Source: Synechococcus sp. AG-673-A03
GTDB lineage: Bacteria > Cyanobacteriota > Cyanobacteriia > PCC-6307 > Cyanobiaceae
NCBI GenBank assembly: GCA_003211275.1
Contig: QCTE01000007.1
Location: forward strand, 1 to 59,994
Direction: 5' to 3'
Length of the DNA: 59,994 bases
In this document: in pieces, positions 26,358 through 36,394 of the stretch
Position numbering within the stretch: position 1 is the stretch's first letter
How the letters are laid out: each line of letters starts with the position of its first letter
Made by a program: the position numbers and the translations under genes
The notes under the pieces: generated by a model
Databases searched by the model: none
What the model saw: only the letters and a program-made list of their open reading frames with translations
Told to the model about the DNA's origin: nothing

Positions 26358-27665
26358 ATGGTTCCGTTCAATCCTCTCGACTGGTTCCGGAGCCGCGGGC
26401 TGCAGGCTCAATGCCGACATGCCCTTTCCAGCCAGCCTTCTCTTGAAGATGCTGCAAGGGAAGTCACCAGTGCTCTGGGCTCGAATGAGGCCGATCTGGC
26501 CCTCGTATTCATCTCGAGTCATTTCGCGAGCGATCTGACCCGCCTGCTGCCGCTGCTGCAAAAACGCCTGAACGCCAAACACTGGCTGGGGTGTCTGGGC
26601 GGTGGTGTCGTTGGCACCACAACCGCAGGCGAAGCCCATGAAGTGGAACGCACGCCAGCACTCAGCATCAGCCTCCTCAATCTTCCTGGAGCTGAACTGA
26701 ACAGCTTCAGTCTTGACAGCAGCCAACTGCCCGATCTTGATGGAGCCGCCCAGAACTGGCAGGACTGGGTGGGGGTGAACCCTGCCCACAGCCGTTCGAT
26801 GCTGCTGCTGCTCGATCCCGGCTGTCATGCCATCAACGATCTCGTGAGCGGACTGGACTACGCCTACCCCGGCATCGCCAAAGTCGGAGGCATCGCCGTT
26901 GCTCACAACGCCGAGCATGGCTCCCTGCTCTACGGAGATCAGGTTGTCGGAGGAGCGGTAGGGCTCAGCTTTGGTGGAACCTGGAGCCTGGATCCCGTGG
27001 TCGCCCAGGGGTGTCGACCAATCGGACCGGTGTTCGCCATCGAGCAGGCTCAACGCAACGTTCTGCTCGAACTCAGTGACGGCGACCGCCGAGCCAGTCC
27101 TGTGGCCTGCTTGCAGCGCGTGCTCGCCGATCTCAGCGCCGAGGACAGGGAACTGGTACAGCACTCATTGTTCCTGGGCGTGGAAAGGGAGGAGTTAATT
27201 GCCGATGCCATGCTGGCGGGGCTGAATCAGGGCAGAGTCTCAGCGGATCGACCCGAAAGAGCTTTTCTGGTGCGCAATCTGATTGGCGTGGATCCCCGCA
27301 ACGGCGCGGTTGCCGTTGCCGATCGCGTCCGCGCCGGTCAAAACGTGCAGTTCCAGCTGCGTGAAGCGCAAGCGTCACGACAGGAAGCCCGCCAGCTGTT
27401 GCAGACCAGGCGCGATCAAGGCAGCGACGCCACCACACCGCTGATGGGGCTCCTCTTCGCCTGTCTGGGCCGGGGCAACGGCTTGTTCGGCAGCCCCAAC
27501 GGCGATGTGAGCATCGCTCGCGATGTCTTTCCGCAACTTCCGGTTGCCGGCAGCTTTTGCAACGGCGAAATCGGTCCCCTCGGAGGCGCCACGCACCTTC
27601 ATGGCTACACCGCCTGCTGGGGTCTTTTGCGCTGCGATCCTGCCGAAGGTGCAACCCGGTCCTGA
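26358..27665 (+). CDS. FIST domain protein (FIST_N plus FIST_C)
   Basis: 435 aa from the ATG at 26358. The N-terminal half ([20 protein letters not shown], then [11 protein letters not shown]) matches FIST_N and the C-terminal half ([20 protein letters not shown]) matches FIST_C, a putative small-ligand sensory module. No kinase, cyclase or receptor domain is attached, so if it senses something it must pass the signal to a separate partner. Its TGA overlaps the trmB ATG by one base. Confidence 0.85.
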   Translation: MVPFNPLDWFRSRGLQAQCRHALSSQPSLEDAAREVTSALGSNEADLALVFISSHFASDLTRLLPLLQKRLNAKHWLGCLGGGVVGTTTAGEAHEVERTPALSISLLNLPGAELNSFSLDSSQLPDLDGAAQNWQDWVGVNPAHSRSMLLLLDPGCHAINDLVSGLDYAYPGIAKVGGIAVAHNAEHGSLLYGDQVVGGAVGLSFGGTWSLDPVVAQGCRPIGPVFAIEQAQRNVLLELSDGDRRASPVACLQRVLADLSAEDRELVQHSLFLGVEREELIADAMLAGLNQGRVSADRPERAFLVRNLIGVDPRNGAVAVADRVRAGQNVQFQLREAQASRQEARQLLQTRRDQGSDATTPLMGLLFACLGRGNGLFGSPNGDVSIARDVFPQLPVAGSFCNGEIGPLGGATHLHGYTACWGLLRCDPAEGATRS

Positions 27666-28372
27666 TGCGGCAGCACGTCAATCCCCTTAGCCGCTTCTTT
27701 CAGCTACCTCTGGAACTGCCTGGTCCCGATCAGCTGTTTGATACAGCCAATCGCCCCATCCATTTGGACATCGGCTGCGCCAGGGGCGTCTGTCTACTGG
27801 AGCTGTCAGCAATGAAGCCAGACTGGAATCATCTGGGTGTGGAAATCAGGCGTCCGCTCGTGCTGGCAGCCCAGCGTGACCGCGACGAACTCGAGCGTCA
27901 CAATCTCCATTACCTGTTCTGCAACGCCAACATCAGCCTGGAAGCCTGGCTTGCAGAGCTGACCGAGGACCAATTGCAGCTGGTGAGCATCCAGTTTCCG
28001 GATCCCTGGTTCAAGCGGCGACACCGCAAACGCCGGGTGATGCAGCCCTCGCTGCTGCTGGCCATTGCTGCCGCTCTCAGTCCCAGTCGCGAGCTGTTTC
28101 TGCAAAGCGATGTGCTGGAAGTGGTGGAACCGATGGTCGCACTGGTCGAACTGAGCGGTTGCTTCGACCGCCCTGATGAAGACACTCGTCCCTGGCGCAC
28201 CAACAACCCTCTACAGGTACCAACGGAACGCGAACGCTACGTGCAGGAGCAGGGCCTTCCGGCCTACCGGGTGCTGTACCGGCGCAACGAACAGCCACTG
28301 CCAGAGCTGGAAGCACTGGAGATCGTCTGGCAACGGGTCGATAATCCCGCTGATGTTCCTCTCAATCACTGA
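27665..28372 (+). CDS. trmB: tRNA (guanine-N7-)-methyltransferase
   Basis: Methylates G46 in the variable loop of tRNAs; 235 aa. The SAM motif [15 protein letters not shown] (about residues 36-50) is followed by [10 protein letters not shown], and the TrmB signature [19 protein letters not shown] is intact. Both ends overlap neighbours through TGATG junctions (FIST gene upstream, ictB downstream), so the three genes are read in tight coupling even though their functions appear unrelated. Confidence 0.95.
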   Translation: MRQHVNPLSRFFQLPLELPGPDQLFDTANRPIHLDIGCARGVCLLELSAMKPDWNHLGVEIRRPLVLAAQRDRDELERHNLHYLFCNANISLEAWLAELTEDQLQLVSIQFPDPWFKRRHRKRRVMQPSLLLAIAAALSPSRELFLQSDVLEVVEPMVALVELSGCFDRPDEDTRPWRTNNPLQVPTERERYVQEQGLPAYRVLYRRNEQPLPELEALEIVWQRVDNPADVPLNH

Positions 28373-29670
28373 TGGCTGAGGCTTCGGCCCCGACCCCTTG
28401 GTTGCTGCGCTGGCAAGGACTCCTACCAGGTTCAGCAGCACAGCAGAAGCGCCTAAGCGAGCTGGCGGGGATCGTCCTGATCCTGCTGATGGCCGGACTT
28501 CCAGTCCTCACGCGTGCTGGCCTGGGTCTGATCGTGCTGGCCTGCGGAGCCCTCTGGGTGCTCTGGTCACTCACCAGAACTCCCACGCGCATCGGCTCGA
28601 TCAGTGGCTGGCTGCTGCTGTTCATGGCTGTGGCCGTATTGGCCACAGGTCTTTCACCAGTCCCGATCGCCGCCGCCAAAGGGCTGCTCAAACTGATCAG
28701 CTACCTCGGGGTCTATGCCCTGATGCGCAAGCTACTGAATGTCAGGCCTGAGTGGTGGGACCGCTTGGTGGCAGCCTTGCTGGGCGGATCTCTGCTGAGC
28801 AGCCTGCTGGCATTGCGCCAGCTGTATGCCCCCACAGAGGAATTGGCTCGCTGGGCCGATCCCAACTCGGTGGCGGAGGGCACCATCCGCATCTACGGGC
28901 CACTGGGAAATCCCAATCTCCTGGCGGGGTACCTGGTGCCAATCCTGCCCATTGCCGTCGTGGCGATGATTCGCTGGCGTGGCTGGGGGGCCAAGCTCTA
29001 CGCAGCCACAGCAGTGATCCTGGGCTGCGCTTCAACGCTGTTCAGCTACAGCCGTGGGGGCTGGCTCGGGATGGTGGCCTCACTCGGGGTGCTGCTGCTG
29101 CTACTGCTGCTTCGATACATCCGCCACTGGCCAGCGTTCTGGCGACGGCTTCTTCCCCTGGCCTTACTCGTCGTTACTGGCGTGGTGATCGCCCTTGCTG
29201 CCACACAGGTGGAACCGATCCGCACCAGAGTCGCCAGCCTGCTGGCAGGTCGAGGCGACAGTTCCAACAATTTCCGGATCAACGTCTGGCTCGCGGCGAT
29301 CGACATGATCCAGGACCGTCCTTGGCTGGGCATCGGCCCAGGCAATGCAGCCTTCAACAGCATTTACCCCCTTTACCAGCAACCGAAATTCAACGCTCTC
29401 AGTGCCTATTCAGTGCCGCTTGAACTCTTGGTGGAGACCGGCATCCCTGGCCTGCTCGCCTGTCTGGGTCTCGGGGTTGCCAGCCTTCGCAACGGCTGGC
29501 GTGCTCTGACTGCAGATGCAGAACTTGCTCTTCCCTGCCTGGGCTGCCTGGCAGCCATCGCTGGTCTGCTGATCCAGGGTGCCGCCGACACCATCTTCTT
29601 CCGCCCTGAAGTGCAGATCAGCGGCTGGTTTTGCCTGGCCACCCTGAGCCAGATGCGCAGAGAGCCTTGA
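28372..29670 (+). CDS. ictB: IctB family membrane protein (Wzy_C/O-antigen-ligase fold)
   Basis: 432 aa with roughly ten transmembrane segments. The large loop motif IYGPLGNPNLLAGYL and the segment WLGIGPGNAAFNSIYPLY are typical of the IctB branch of the Wzy_C superfamily. IctB was first linked to inorganic carbon accumulation in Synechococcus, but direct bicarbonate transport is disputed and the fold suggests polysaccharide ligation or polymerisation. The neighbouring sugar kinase and glmM would be compatible with the latter (inference). Confidence 0.88.
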   Translation: MAEASAPTPWLLRWQGLLPGSAAQQKRLSELAGIVLILLMAGLPVLTRAGLGLIVLACGALWVLWSLTRTPTRIGSISGWLLLFMAVAVLATGLSPVPIAAAKGLLKLISYLGVYALMRKLLNVRPEWWDRLVAALLGGSLLSSLLALRQLYAPTEELARWADPNSVAEGTIRIYGPLGNPNLLAGYLVPILPIAVVAMIRWRGWGAKLYAATAVILGCASTLFSYSRGGWLGMVASLGVLLLLLLLRYIRHWPAFWRRLLPLALLVVTGVVIALAATQVEPIRTRVASLLAGRGDSSNNFRINVWLAAIDMIQDRPWLGIGPGNAAFNSIYPLYQQPKFNALSAYSVPLELLVETGIPGLLACLGLGVASLRNGWRALTADAELALPCLGCLAAIAGLLIQGAADTIFFRPEVQISGWFCLATLSQMRREP

Positions 29671-30647
29671 ACAAACAAGTTCCCATCCTTGCTGGATTTG
29701 ATGCTGGACAGACCCACTGCCGTTGCCGGCTGAGTGTTTGGGAAGACGGCCAGCTACGAACGGTCGGCGATGGTTCAGGGCCAGGAGTCAGCCATCTGGA
29801 TGCTGCTGACGGCGAAGAGCGCTTTCGTTCTGCCATCCGCTCCAGCCTCAACAGAGCCCGACTCGACTGGATGCAGCGATTGGGTCGGGATGCCAACGAG
29901 GCAGAGCCGATCATGGCTGCGGCCATTGGAGCCAGCGGCATCGAGACAGGGCCACTGCAGGAGAGGGGCGGAGCGCTGCTCGCGTCAGAACTGCAACTGC
30001 CCGAAGCGCGCTGTCTGGCAACCGGCGACGAACGCACCGCCTTGCGAGGCGCATTCCCCGATCAGGCAGGCATCGTTCTGATCAGCGGCACAGGAATGAT
30101 CGTGGTTGGCCGTGACACCAACGGGGGCGAGCATCGTTGCGGTGGCTGGGGCTGGCGTCTGGATGGCGCAGGCTCCGCCTTCGATATCGGCCACGAGGCG
30201 CTTCAACTGAGCGTGCAGATGGCCGATGGCCGTGCACCTGATGGGCCCCTGCGCCAACGGCTCTGGGCTGCGCTGAGCTGTCGCAGCGCAGCCGACCTCA
30301 AAGCACTCGTGGTCAGCCAAAGCCATGGGGTCGCCGACCAAGCGAGGCTGGCACCGCTGGTCGACGAAGCAGCCGCTCAAGGAGATGCCGCTGCGCGGGC
30401 AATCCTGCAGAGATCTGCCTCCGCACTCGCTCAGGCAGCAGCGACCGCCGCGAAGGCACTCGATCTGAACACACCATCACTGGCTGCGCGCGGGGGAGCA
30501 CTGGAGCACTTGGCGGAGTTCCGCCAACTCGTCAACCAAACAGTGTTCGACCACCTGCCAGGGAGCAACTGGACATCAGCACCGGGAGATGCCTGTGATG
30601 GTGCGCTGGCCTGCGCGATGGATCGTTCCCCCCTTAAGCCGCATTGA
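29667..30647 (+). CDS. BadF/BadG/BcrA/BcrD-type ATPase, probable N-acetylglucosamine kinase
   Basis: 326 aa from TTG at 29667, which overlaps the ictB stop as TTGA. ASKHA fold: phosphate-1 motif LAGFDAGQTHCRCRLSVWED, phosphate-2 motif GIVLISGTGMIVVGRD, and adenosine region SLAARGGALEHL. The sequence GGWGWRLDGAGSAFDIGHEA is characteristic of the GlcNAc kinase branch. Substrate is inferred. The 3' end overlaps glmM (opposite strand) by 14 bp; both would act on hexosamines, possibly in wall recycling. Confidence 0.82.
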   Translation: MNKQVPILAGFDAGQTHCRCRLSVWEDGQLRTVGDGSGPGVSHLDAADGEERFRSAIRSSLNRARLDWMQRLGRDANEAEPIMAAAIGASGIETGPLQERGGALLASELQLPEARCLATGDERTALRGAFPDQAGIVLISGTGMIVVGRDTNGGEHRCGGWGWRLDGAGSAFDIGHEALQLSVQMADGRAPDGPLRQRLWAALSCRSAADLKALVVSQSHGVADQARLAPLVDEAAAQGDAAARAILQRSASALAQAAATAAKALDLNTPSLAARGGALEHLAEFRQLVNQTVFDHLPGSNWTSAPGDACDGALACAMDRSPLKPH

Positions 30648-32022
30648 GATGGCGGTCAGCCGCTTCAGCCAGGCGACCGGTCCAGCGTTCGACAACATCC
30701 GCTTCGGCTGCTTCCACCATCACCCGCAAAAGAGGCTCGGTACCGCTTGCGCGTACCAGCACCCTGCCGTCTTCGGCCATCGAGCGTTCTGCTTCGTCGA
30801 CTAGCTCTCGCAAAGGCGCGCACTCGGCCCACCCTTTGCGACGAGCGAGGTCTGTCACCCTGACATTCACCAACTTCTGTGGATAGGCCTGGAAGCTGCG
30901 ATCCAGCCAGTCCGCGAGAGTCATCTGCTGGCCATGGCAAAGGCTGGCGAGCTGAAGCGCCGTGAGAACCCCATCACCGGCGAGTCCATGGGCAGAAGAG
31001 AGGATGTGGCCGGATTGTTCCCCACCCAGTGCTGCACCACTGCTCACCATGGCCGCGTGCACATGCTGATCGCCGACAGGAGTCCGCTCTAGCTGCCCCC
31101 CTCTGGCCTGCCAGGCCCGCTCAAATCCGAGGTTGGACATCACCGTGGCCACCAGGCGCTGATCAGGCAGAGCACCGCTGTCTTGAAGCACAGACCCCCA
31201 GAGATAAAGAACATGGTCACCATCAACCACGCGACCACGACCATCCACTGCAAGCATCCGATCGGCATCACCGTCGAAGGCGAAGCCCATGGCCGCACCG
31301 CGTTCGATCACCGCCTCGCGCAGCGGGCCGAGATGGGTCGATCCACAGCCCACATTGATGCGTTCACCATCGGCTGTGCCATGCAGCACGGTGAGGTCGG
31401 CCCCAAGTGAGTGGAAGACTTCTGCACCGCAGGCGGTTGCTGAACCCCAGCACAGATCGAGCACGATCGGTACCCCATCCAGACGTTGATGCTGAACACT
31501 GCTCAGCAGACTGTCGCGATAGTGCTGCAGCAATTCAGCGCGGTGGCTTGCAGCGCCACATCCGCTGATCGGCCCAGCAGCATCAGCATCCCCACGCAGA
31601 CCGGATTCGATGCGGCGTTGCAACTCGGAGCCCAGCTTGCTGCCGTCTGGCCCAAACACCTTGATGCCGTTGTCTTCAGGCGGATTGTGACTTGCCGAAA
31701 CCATCAGCCCGCCTGATGCCTCAAAGCGTCGGATCAGACCGGGAACCGCCGGTGTGGGGCAAAGGCCAAGAGTCCAGACCTCACGACCTGCAGCAGTCAG
31801 ACCCGCGGTCAAAGCGGCCACAACCATCGAACCGCTGCAGCGAGAATCCATCCCGATCAGAACGGGACCATCCGGCGGCAAGACACGCCCGCACCAGAAA
31901 CCCACCTGCAACGCCAGAGCGGGTGTGATCGCCGTACCGACACGACCCCGCAGACCATCAGTTCCGAAACTGACCTCGGGGGACTGAAGTGAACCGAGCG
32001 GATGGGCGACGGAAGAGGCCAT
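30634..32022 (-). CDS. glmM: Phosphoglucosamine mutase
   Basis: Interconverts glucosamine-6-P and glucosamine-1-P on the way to UDP-GlcNAc; 462 aa. N-terminal FGTDGLRGRVG, catalytic phospho-serine loop VSASHNPPEDNGIKVFGPDG, metal-binding loop FDGDADRMLAVDG, sugar loop GGEQSGHI and phosphate loop VRASGTEPLLRVMVE are all present. It converges on the sugar kinase, overlapping by 14 bp. The small membrane-protein gene at 32109-32312 lies just upstream. Confidence 0.96.
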   Translation of the reverse strand: MASSVAHPLGSLQSPEVSFGTDGLRGRVGTAITPALALQVGFWCGRVLPPDGPVLIGMDSRCSGSMVVAALTAGLTAAGREVWTLGLCPTPAVPGLIRRFEASGGLMVSASHNPPEDNGIKVFGPDGSKLGSELQRRIESGLRGDADAAGPISGCGAASHRAELLQHYRDSLLSSVQHQRLDGVPIVLDLCWGSATACGAEVFHSLGADLTVLHGTADGERINVGCGSTHLGPLREAVIERGAAMGFAFDGDADRMLAVDGRGRVVDGDHVLYLWGSVLQDSGALPDQRLVATVMSNLGFERAWQARGGQLERTPVGDQHVHAAMVSSGAALGGEQSGHILSSAHGLAGDGVLTALQLASLCHGQQMTLADWLDRSFQAYPQKLVNVRVTDLARRKGWAECAPLRELVDEAERSMAEDGRVLVRASGTEPLLRVMVEAAEADVVERWTGRLAEAADRHLNAA

Positions 32023-32108
32023 GAGGTCTCATTTGTGGACTGAACCTTAAGAGCCCTGAGACAGCCGATCACTGAACCAGTGACAGGGCCACAGCCGCAC
32101 GATGCCGA

Positions 32109-32312
32109 TCAGCTCCATCGCCGAGGCACAAGCAGCAGAGCTGCCAGTTCCAGCAGAGCCCATAAACCCATCAGCAGCACCACCCAGCCAGGCAACCACT
32201 GCAAGGGCCAGAGCCAGCGCAGACCCCAAACCGCAAAAGCCAGCCCTAATGCCACAACCAGGCGCAAACGTTGGCGCCGGCCAGGTCGCGGTTGCCGACG
32301 CTGAGCAACCAT
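32109..32312 (-). CDS. Small two-helix membrane protein
   Basis: 67 aa: MVAQRRQPRPGRRQRLRLVV, then two hydrophobic helices (LGLAFAVWGLRWLWPL and LPGWVVLLMGLWALLELAAL) and a basic end. Start chosen at the ATG at 32312, with AGGA about 11 bp upstream. It precedes glmM on the same strand and diverges from the lytic transglycosylase 25 bp away. The basic N-terminus suggests it faces the cytosol. Function unknown. Confidence 0.6.
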   Translation of the reverse strand: MVAQRRQPRPGRRQRLRLVVALGLAFAVWGLRWLWPLQWLPGWVVLLMGLWALLELAALLLVPRRWS

Positions 32313-32337
32313 CCAGTTCGATCCTGCTGGGCACAGA

Positions 32338-34419
32338 ATGCCAGCAGTTTCCAGCCACGGCTTGAACACTCGAGAGACCCGCGGACCGCTACTTCTTGGC
32401 GGCACCACGCTTCTGACTGTTCTGGCGATCTTGGGTGGCCGCGCCCTCTTGCGCAGTCAGCACCATCCGATCACGCCGGAGCTGAGTGACACGCAGCTCT
32501 GGACGCGCTACCGCTGGTCCGCGAGCCCTGACCAGCGTCGCGAAGCCGCCCTAATGCTGGCCAGCCGCAGCGGCGATTCTCCGCAAAGGCGCAGCCACCT
32601 CCTCACCGGCCAGGGCTGGGGGCCAGCTCCAATGGCCGCTGTGGCTTTGAAACAACAAGCTCTGGCGGCAAAGTCACTGGGCCGCGATCAGGAGGAGCAA
32701 CAACACTGGCGGGATCTACTCCGACGTTTCCCAACGTCAACGGCCAGTGCCGATGCCCGCTATCACCTTGCTGATCACCAACCGCAACTGAAGCAGGAGC
32801 TGCTCAGACTTCAACCCGCCCATCCAGCCGCTCTGGCGGCCGCCGCGGAACTGCCGGACGACGCCGACCAGGCCTTGGTGCAATCCAGTGCCCTGCATTT
32901 GGCCCGGTGGGGAGCGAACTGGCCTGGGGCGCAACGGCTGCTTCGCAAGGCCTGTGGTGCCATCACAGGCGTAGGACTTGAGCAGCAGCAGCGTCTGCAA
33001 CTGGCAGCAGCACTGGCTGAACTGGGTGATGGCCAGTCCGCTGAACTTTGCCTGCAGGGAACACCCCTGGCACCATCACAGGCCCTGACGATCGGACGCA
33101 CACTGCTTCGAGGCAACCAGGATCAACAGCAACGCGGTGAAGCGATGTTGTTGCAGCTGGCCAAGGATCACCCGGACAGCCAGGAAGCACTGAAGTCGGC
33201 AGCGCTGCTGAGCGAACCTTTACGTCCGAAACAGGCACTGATTAACGCTTTGCCTGAATCTCTCCAGCAGCGATCGGCCGATGTGGCCGCAGCCCGGGTT
33301 CGTCTCGCAGGGGGCGAAGGAGGGCTGGTCGTGCTGCAACGCTGGCCAGGCCATCCAGCCAGCTGGCAACTGCAGTGGGACCTCGCTCGCGAAGCACTGC
33401 TCAGAGGTCAATGGGAACAGGCACGGTCATGGCTGACTGCAATCACCCCGGAACAACTGCCTGACCCCCTGCGTGCGCGCCAGCAATTTTGGCTGGGGAT
33501 GTGCATGGACAAGCTCGGAGATCGCAAAGGTGGCCAAGAGATCTGGCAGTCGCTGACGCGTCAGCAGCCACCCGGCTATTACACCTGGCGAGCTCAGGCC
33601 AGGCTGGGATCTGGAAACCTGCCGGCTCTCTCGGGCAACAAGGTCTTCACAGCCACAGATGCTGACCGTCTGAACTCAGTTCAAAGCTGGATCCCTCTCA
33701 ACAGCGGCAGTCCCTTGGTTGACCAGCTCTGGCGCCTTGAGATGCATCAGGAAGCCTGGGAAACCTGGCGCAGCGAAGTCAGCAACGCCAATCCATCCCC
33801 GCAACAACTTTTACTGGAGGGACGACTTCGGCTAGGGGTGAATGACCACTGGACCGGTCTCAGCCGACTGTGGCGGGCCAGTCTGCGACTGGTGTCCCCA
33901 GCCTGCGAGACACGTCAGATACTGCACAACAGCCTTCATCCCCGACCGCTCCTGCCTCTGTTCCTGGCAGCTTCAGAGCAAGAAGAGGTGCGATTGGAGC
34001 TGCTTCTGGCTGTTGCGCGTCAGGAATCTCGGTTTTCCCCGGGTGTGGCTTCACCCGTTGGTGCCGTGGGACTGTTGCAACTGATGCCGACCACTGCAGC
34101 CGAAGTGGCGGGCGAAAAGCTCAGTGCCGCTCAATTGCGCCAAGCAGACCGCAATGCAGTTCTTGGGGCTCGCTATTTACGAGGTCTCCTGGACCAATGG
34201 CAGGGCAACCCCTGGCTGACGGTGGCCAGCTACAACGCCGGGCCTGGGGCAGCGGAATCTTGGGTCAGTGATGAACTGAATGAAGACCCTGAGCTGTGGG
34301 TCGAACGCATTCCATACCCTGAAACCCGTCTTTACACCAAGAAAGTGCTCGGCAATCTCTGGGCGTACCTGAACAACAGCTCAGGCAACGATGCCAGCAC
34401 TGATCGCTGCACCCAGTGA
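32338..34419 (+). CDS. slt: Soluble lytic murein transglycosylase
   Basis: Cleaves peptidoglycan glycan strands in the periplasm; 693 aa. An N-terminal membrane anchor or signal (PLLLGGTTLLTVLAILGG) is followed by a long helical superhelix with TPR-like repeats and then the SLT domain near residues 545-665: ARQESRFSPGVASPVGAVGL with catalytic Glu, LLQLMPTTAAEVAG, and TVASYNAGPGAAESW. The end overlaps the opposite-strand membrane-protein gene by 39 bp. Confidence 0.93.
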   Translation: MPAVSSHGLNTRETRGPLLLGGTTLLTVLAILGGRALLRSQHHPITPELSDTQLWTRYRWSASPDQRREAALMLASRSGDSPQRRSHLLTGQGWGPAPMAAVALKQQALAAKSLGRDQEEQQHWRDLLRRFPTSTASADARYHLADHQPQLKQELLRLQPAHPAALAAAAELPDDADQALVQSSALHLARWGANWPGAQRLLRKACGAITGVGLEQQQRLQLAAALAELGDGQSAELCLQGTPLAPSQALTIGRTLLRGNQDQQQRGEAMLLQLAKDHPDSQEALKSAALLSEPLRPKQALINALPESLQQRSADVAAARVRLAGGEGGLVVLQRWPGHPASWQLQWDLAREALLRGQWEQARSWLTAITPEQLPDPLRARQQFWLGMCMDKLGDRKGGQEIWQSLTRQQPPGYYTWRAQARLGSGNLPALSGNKVFTATDADRLNSVQSWIPLNSGSPLVDQLWRLEMHQEAWETWRSEVSNANPSPQQLLLEGRLRLGVNDHWTGLSRLWRASLRLVSPACETRQILHNSLHPRPLLPLFLAASEQEEVRLELLLAVARQESRFSPGVASPVGAVGLLQLMPTTAAEVAGEKLSAAQLRQADRNAVLGARYLRGLLDQWQGNPWLTVASYNAGPGAAESWVSDELNEDPELWVERIPYPETRLYTKKVLGNLWAYLNNSSGNDASTDRCTQ

Positions 34420-34890
34420 ACTCGGGGGATTGGGCAGATCATGGCCAATCCAGATTCCTCCGATCACGATCACTGCAAGCCAGAACGCCATCAGCTGCGG
34501 AGGTGGAACCACTTTGATGCGACTGAGGTCGAGGCGAGCCAGCAATGTGGCGGACCCCAGAATCAAGACATCCGACAACAAGCTCAGGCTGAGAACGTAG
34601 AGCCCCACAGTGATTAACAGCGTGAGCGTGACCACCAGGCTGAGCACGCGACTCGACGCCATCAGCATTGAAAGCTGACGGAGCAGTAAATCGGGCATGG
34701 TGCAGATCACCACCACCACGACCGCCTGGATCATCTCCAACGCCCAGAACGTGCTCACCGAAATGGAATGGGCATTAGCCAGCCATGCCTCCTGGATCGC
34801 CCAGTGATGGCCCAGGAACAGCGCCACCACGAACAGAACGACCAGCAGCGGAGCCCGAAGCGGTAACAGCAGGAATCGCAAGACGGACAT
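34381..34890 (-). CDS. Conserved-looking membrane protein of unknown function
   Basis: 169 aa with about four hydrophobic segments: APLLVVLFVVALFLGHHWAI, STFWALEMIQAVVVVVICTM, VLSLVVTLTLLITVGLYVLS, and MAFWLAVIVIGGIWIG. Between the third and fourth is the short cytosolic stretch LLARLDLSRIKVVPPPQ. I do not recognise a family with certainty. It ends 39 bp inside the lytic transglycosylase on the other strand and diverges from the thioredoxin-like gene. Confidence 0.72.
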   Translation of the reverse strand: MSVLRFLLLPLRAPLLVVLFVVALFLGHHWAIQEAWLANAHSISVSTFWALEMIQAVVVVVICTMPDLLLRQLSMLMASSRVLSLVVTLTLLITVGLYVLSLSLLSDVLILGSATLLARLDLSRIKVVPPPQLMAFWLAVIVIGGIWIGHDLPNPPSSLGAAISAGIVA

Positions 34891-35011
34891 CGGCTTGGAG
34901 GCAGATTCGCGGCGGACAAACGTCGATCAACGACGCGATCATCTGCTGTCAGACGCTAGCAACAGCAAGCGGTTTGTCCTGTCAGAGTGGTGGCATTGAT
35001 GTCAGTCCGCG

Positions 35012-35557
35012 ATGACCGACAGCGCTTCTAGTTCCAGCCTCAGCACACTGCAGAAAGTTCTACTGCTGGTCTCAGCCCTGGTCCTGGCTGTCAGCCTTTT
35101 CCTGGTGCGCAATGGCGGTTCAATCGAATCGCCACTTGATCAGCTCGCCAGACGCTCGTTGTCGCCAGAAGTGGCACTCAGCAACGATCGGCCGACAATC
35201 CTCGAGTTCTATGCCGACTGGTGTGAAGTCTGCCGCGAAATGGCTCCAGCGATGCTGGAGGTTGAACAAAGCCACGGTTCCGACCTGGATGTGGTTCTGG
35301 TCAATATCGACAATCCGCGCTGGCTTGACCTGACCGATCGCTACGACGTTACTGGGATCCCTCAGCTGAACCTGTTCTCCGCAGACGGCACAATGCGGGG
35401 CCGCTCGCTCGGAGCACGCAGTGAAACCGAGCTGAATTCAATCGCCAATGCCTTGATCGACGGCAGCCCACTTCCAGCTCTCGCTGGAGTGGGCAGCACG
35501 AGTGCTCGTCCTGAGACCGCCTTGGCGGATTCCACCGGTCCAAGAAGCCACTCCTAA
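35012..35557 (+). CDS. txlA: TxlA/HCF164-like membrane-anchored thioredoxin
   Basis: 181 aa. One N-terminal helix (LLLVSALVLAVSLFLV) anchors a thioredoxin domain with active site ADWCEVCREMAP near residues 68-79 and the cis-Pro loop TGIPQLNLF. This layout matches HCF164/TxlA, which passes reducing power across the thylakoid membrane for cytochrome b6f maturation. The C-terminal 25 residues are polar and low-complexity. It lies 68 bp before thyX. Confidence 0.87.
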   Translation: MTDSASSSSLSTLQKVLLLVSALVLAVSLFLVRNGGSIESPLDQLARRSLSPEVALSNDRPTILEFYADWCEVCREMAPAMLEVEQSHGSDLDVVLVNIDNPRWLDLTDRYDVTGIPQLNLFSADGTMRGRSLGARSETELNSIANALIDGSPLPALAGVGSTSARPETALADSTGPRSHS

Positions 35558-35625
35558 ATCCAGTCGATGCTGACCGGAGAGGCGATGATCGACCGAACAT
35601 CCCGTACCCGAAACCTCAAAACCTC

Positions 35626-36351
35626 ATGGATTCCCGCTTCCGGGTCGAACTGATCGCCGCCACGCCCAATCCTCAACAGAGCGTGTATGCAGGCATGCAC
35701 CAGGACTACAGCGAAGGGTTCGTGGTGATGGAACGCGACCAGTGGCCGAACGAAACGAGGGCTGGAGAAATTTGCATCAAGCGGTTGCTGGGTGGAATGA
35801 AGGGCCACTACGGCCCACTGGAACATGCTCAGATCGTGTTGAACGTTGGCTGGTTCCCTCATTCGGTGATGCAGCAAGCGCGAACGCATCGAGTGGGCGT
35901 GAGCTTTGATGTGCAATCAATGCGTTACACCGGCGAGCGGATCTGCAGAGCTGCTGAAGGGGATCTCGATCTCGAGGAAGTGTTCTACCTGCGTCCGGTC
36001 GGGGAGTACCGAGACCGACTGGGCAAGAAATACACCTATGTCGATGAGCAACGACTCATCGATCTCAAACTCTGCCAACAAGCCGCGGAGCGCTATCGCG
36101 ATCTGTTGCGCGAAGGCTTTTCCGAGGAGCATGCCCGAGGAATCCTGCCGTTCGACTACCGACAGCACTTTGTTGTCAGCTTCAGTCTGCGAGCCTTCCT
36201 TCACTTCCTAGACCTGCGTTCCAAACTCGACGCGCAACAGGAAATCAGGGAACTTTGTGACCTGATGTGGCCCCATCTTCAGAACTGGGCACCTGAGTTT
36301 GCTGACTGGTACGAGAAAAACCGCTTGCACAAGGCGCGCTTGGCGCCCTGA
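35626..36351 (+). CDS. thyX: FAD-dependent thymidylate synthase ThyX
   Basis: Makes dTMP from dUMP with methylene-THF and reduced flavin; 241 aa. The ThyX signature is QQARTHRVGVSFDVQSMRYT, containing the RHR-like dUMP/FAD contact and the trailing Ser/Arg. Two nucleotide genes sit together here: thyX and, on the opposite strand 43 bp away, dcd, which supplies dUMP via dUTP. A classical thyA is not in the window. Confidence 0.93.
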   Translation: MDSRFRVELIAATPNPQQSVYAGMHQDYSEGFVVMERDQWPNETRAGEICIKRLLGGMKGHYGPLEHAQIVLNVGWFPHSVMQQARTHRVGVSFDVQSMRYTGERICRAAEGDLDLEEVFYLRPVGEYRDRLGKKYTYVDEQRLIDLKLCQQAAERYRDLLREGFSEEHARGILPFDYRQHFVVSFSLRAFLHFLDLRSKLDAQQEIRELCDLMWPHLQNWAPEFADWYEKNRLHKARLAP

Positions 36352-36394
36352 ATCGAAGCACGATCGCAACCAGCCAGGCTTAAACCAACCCGAC

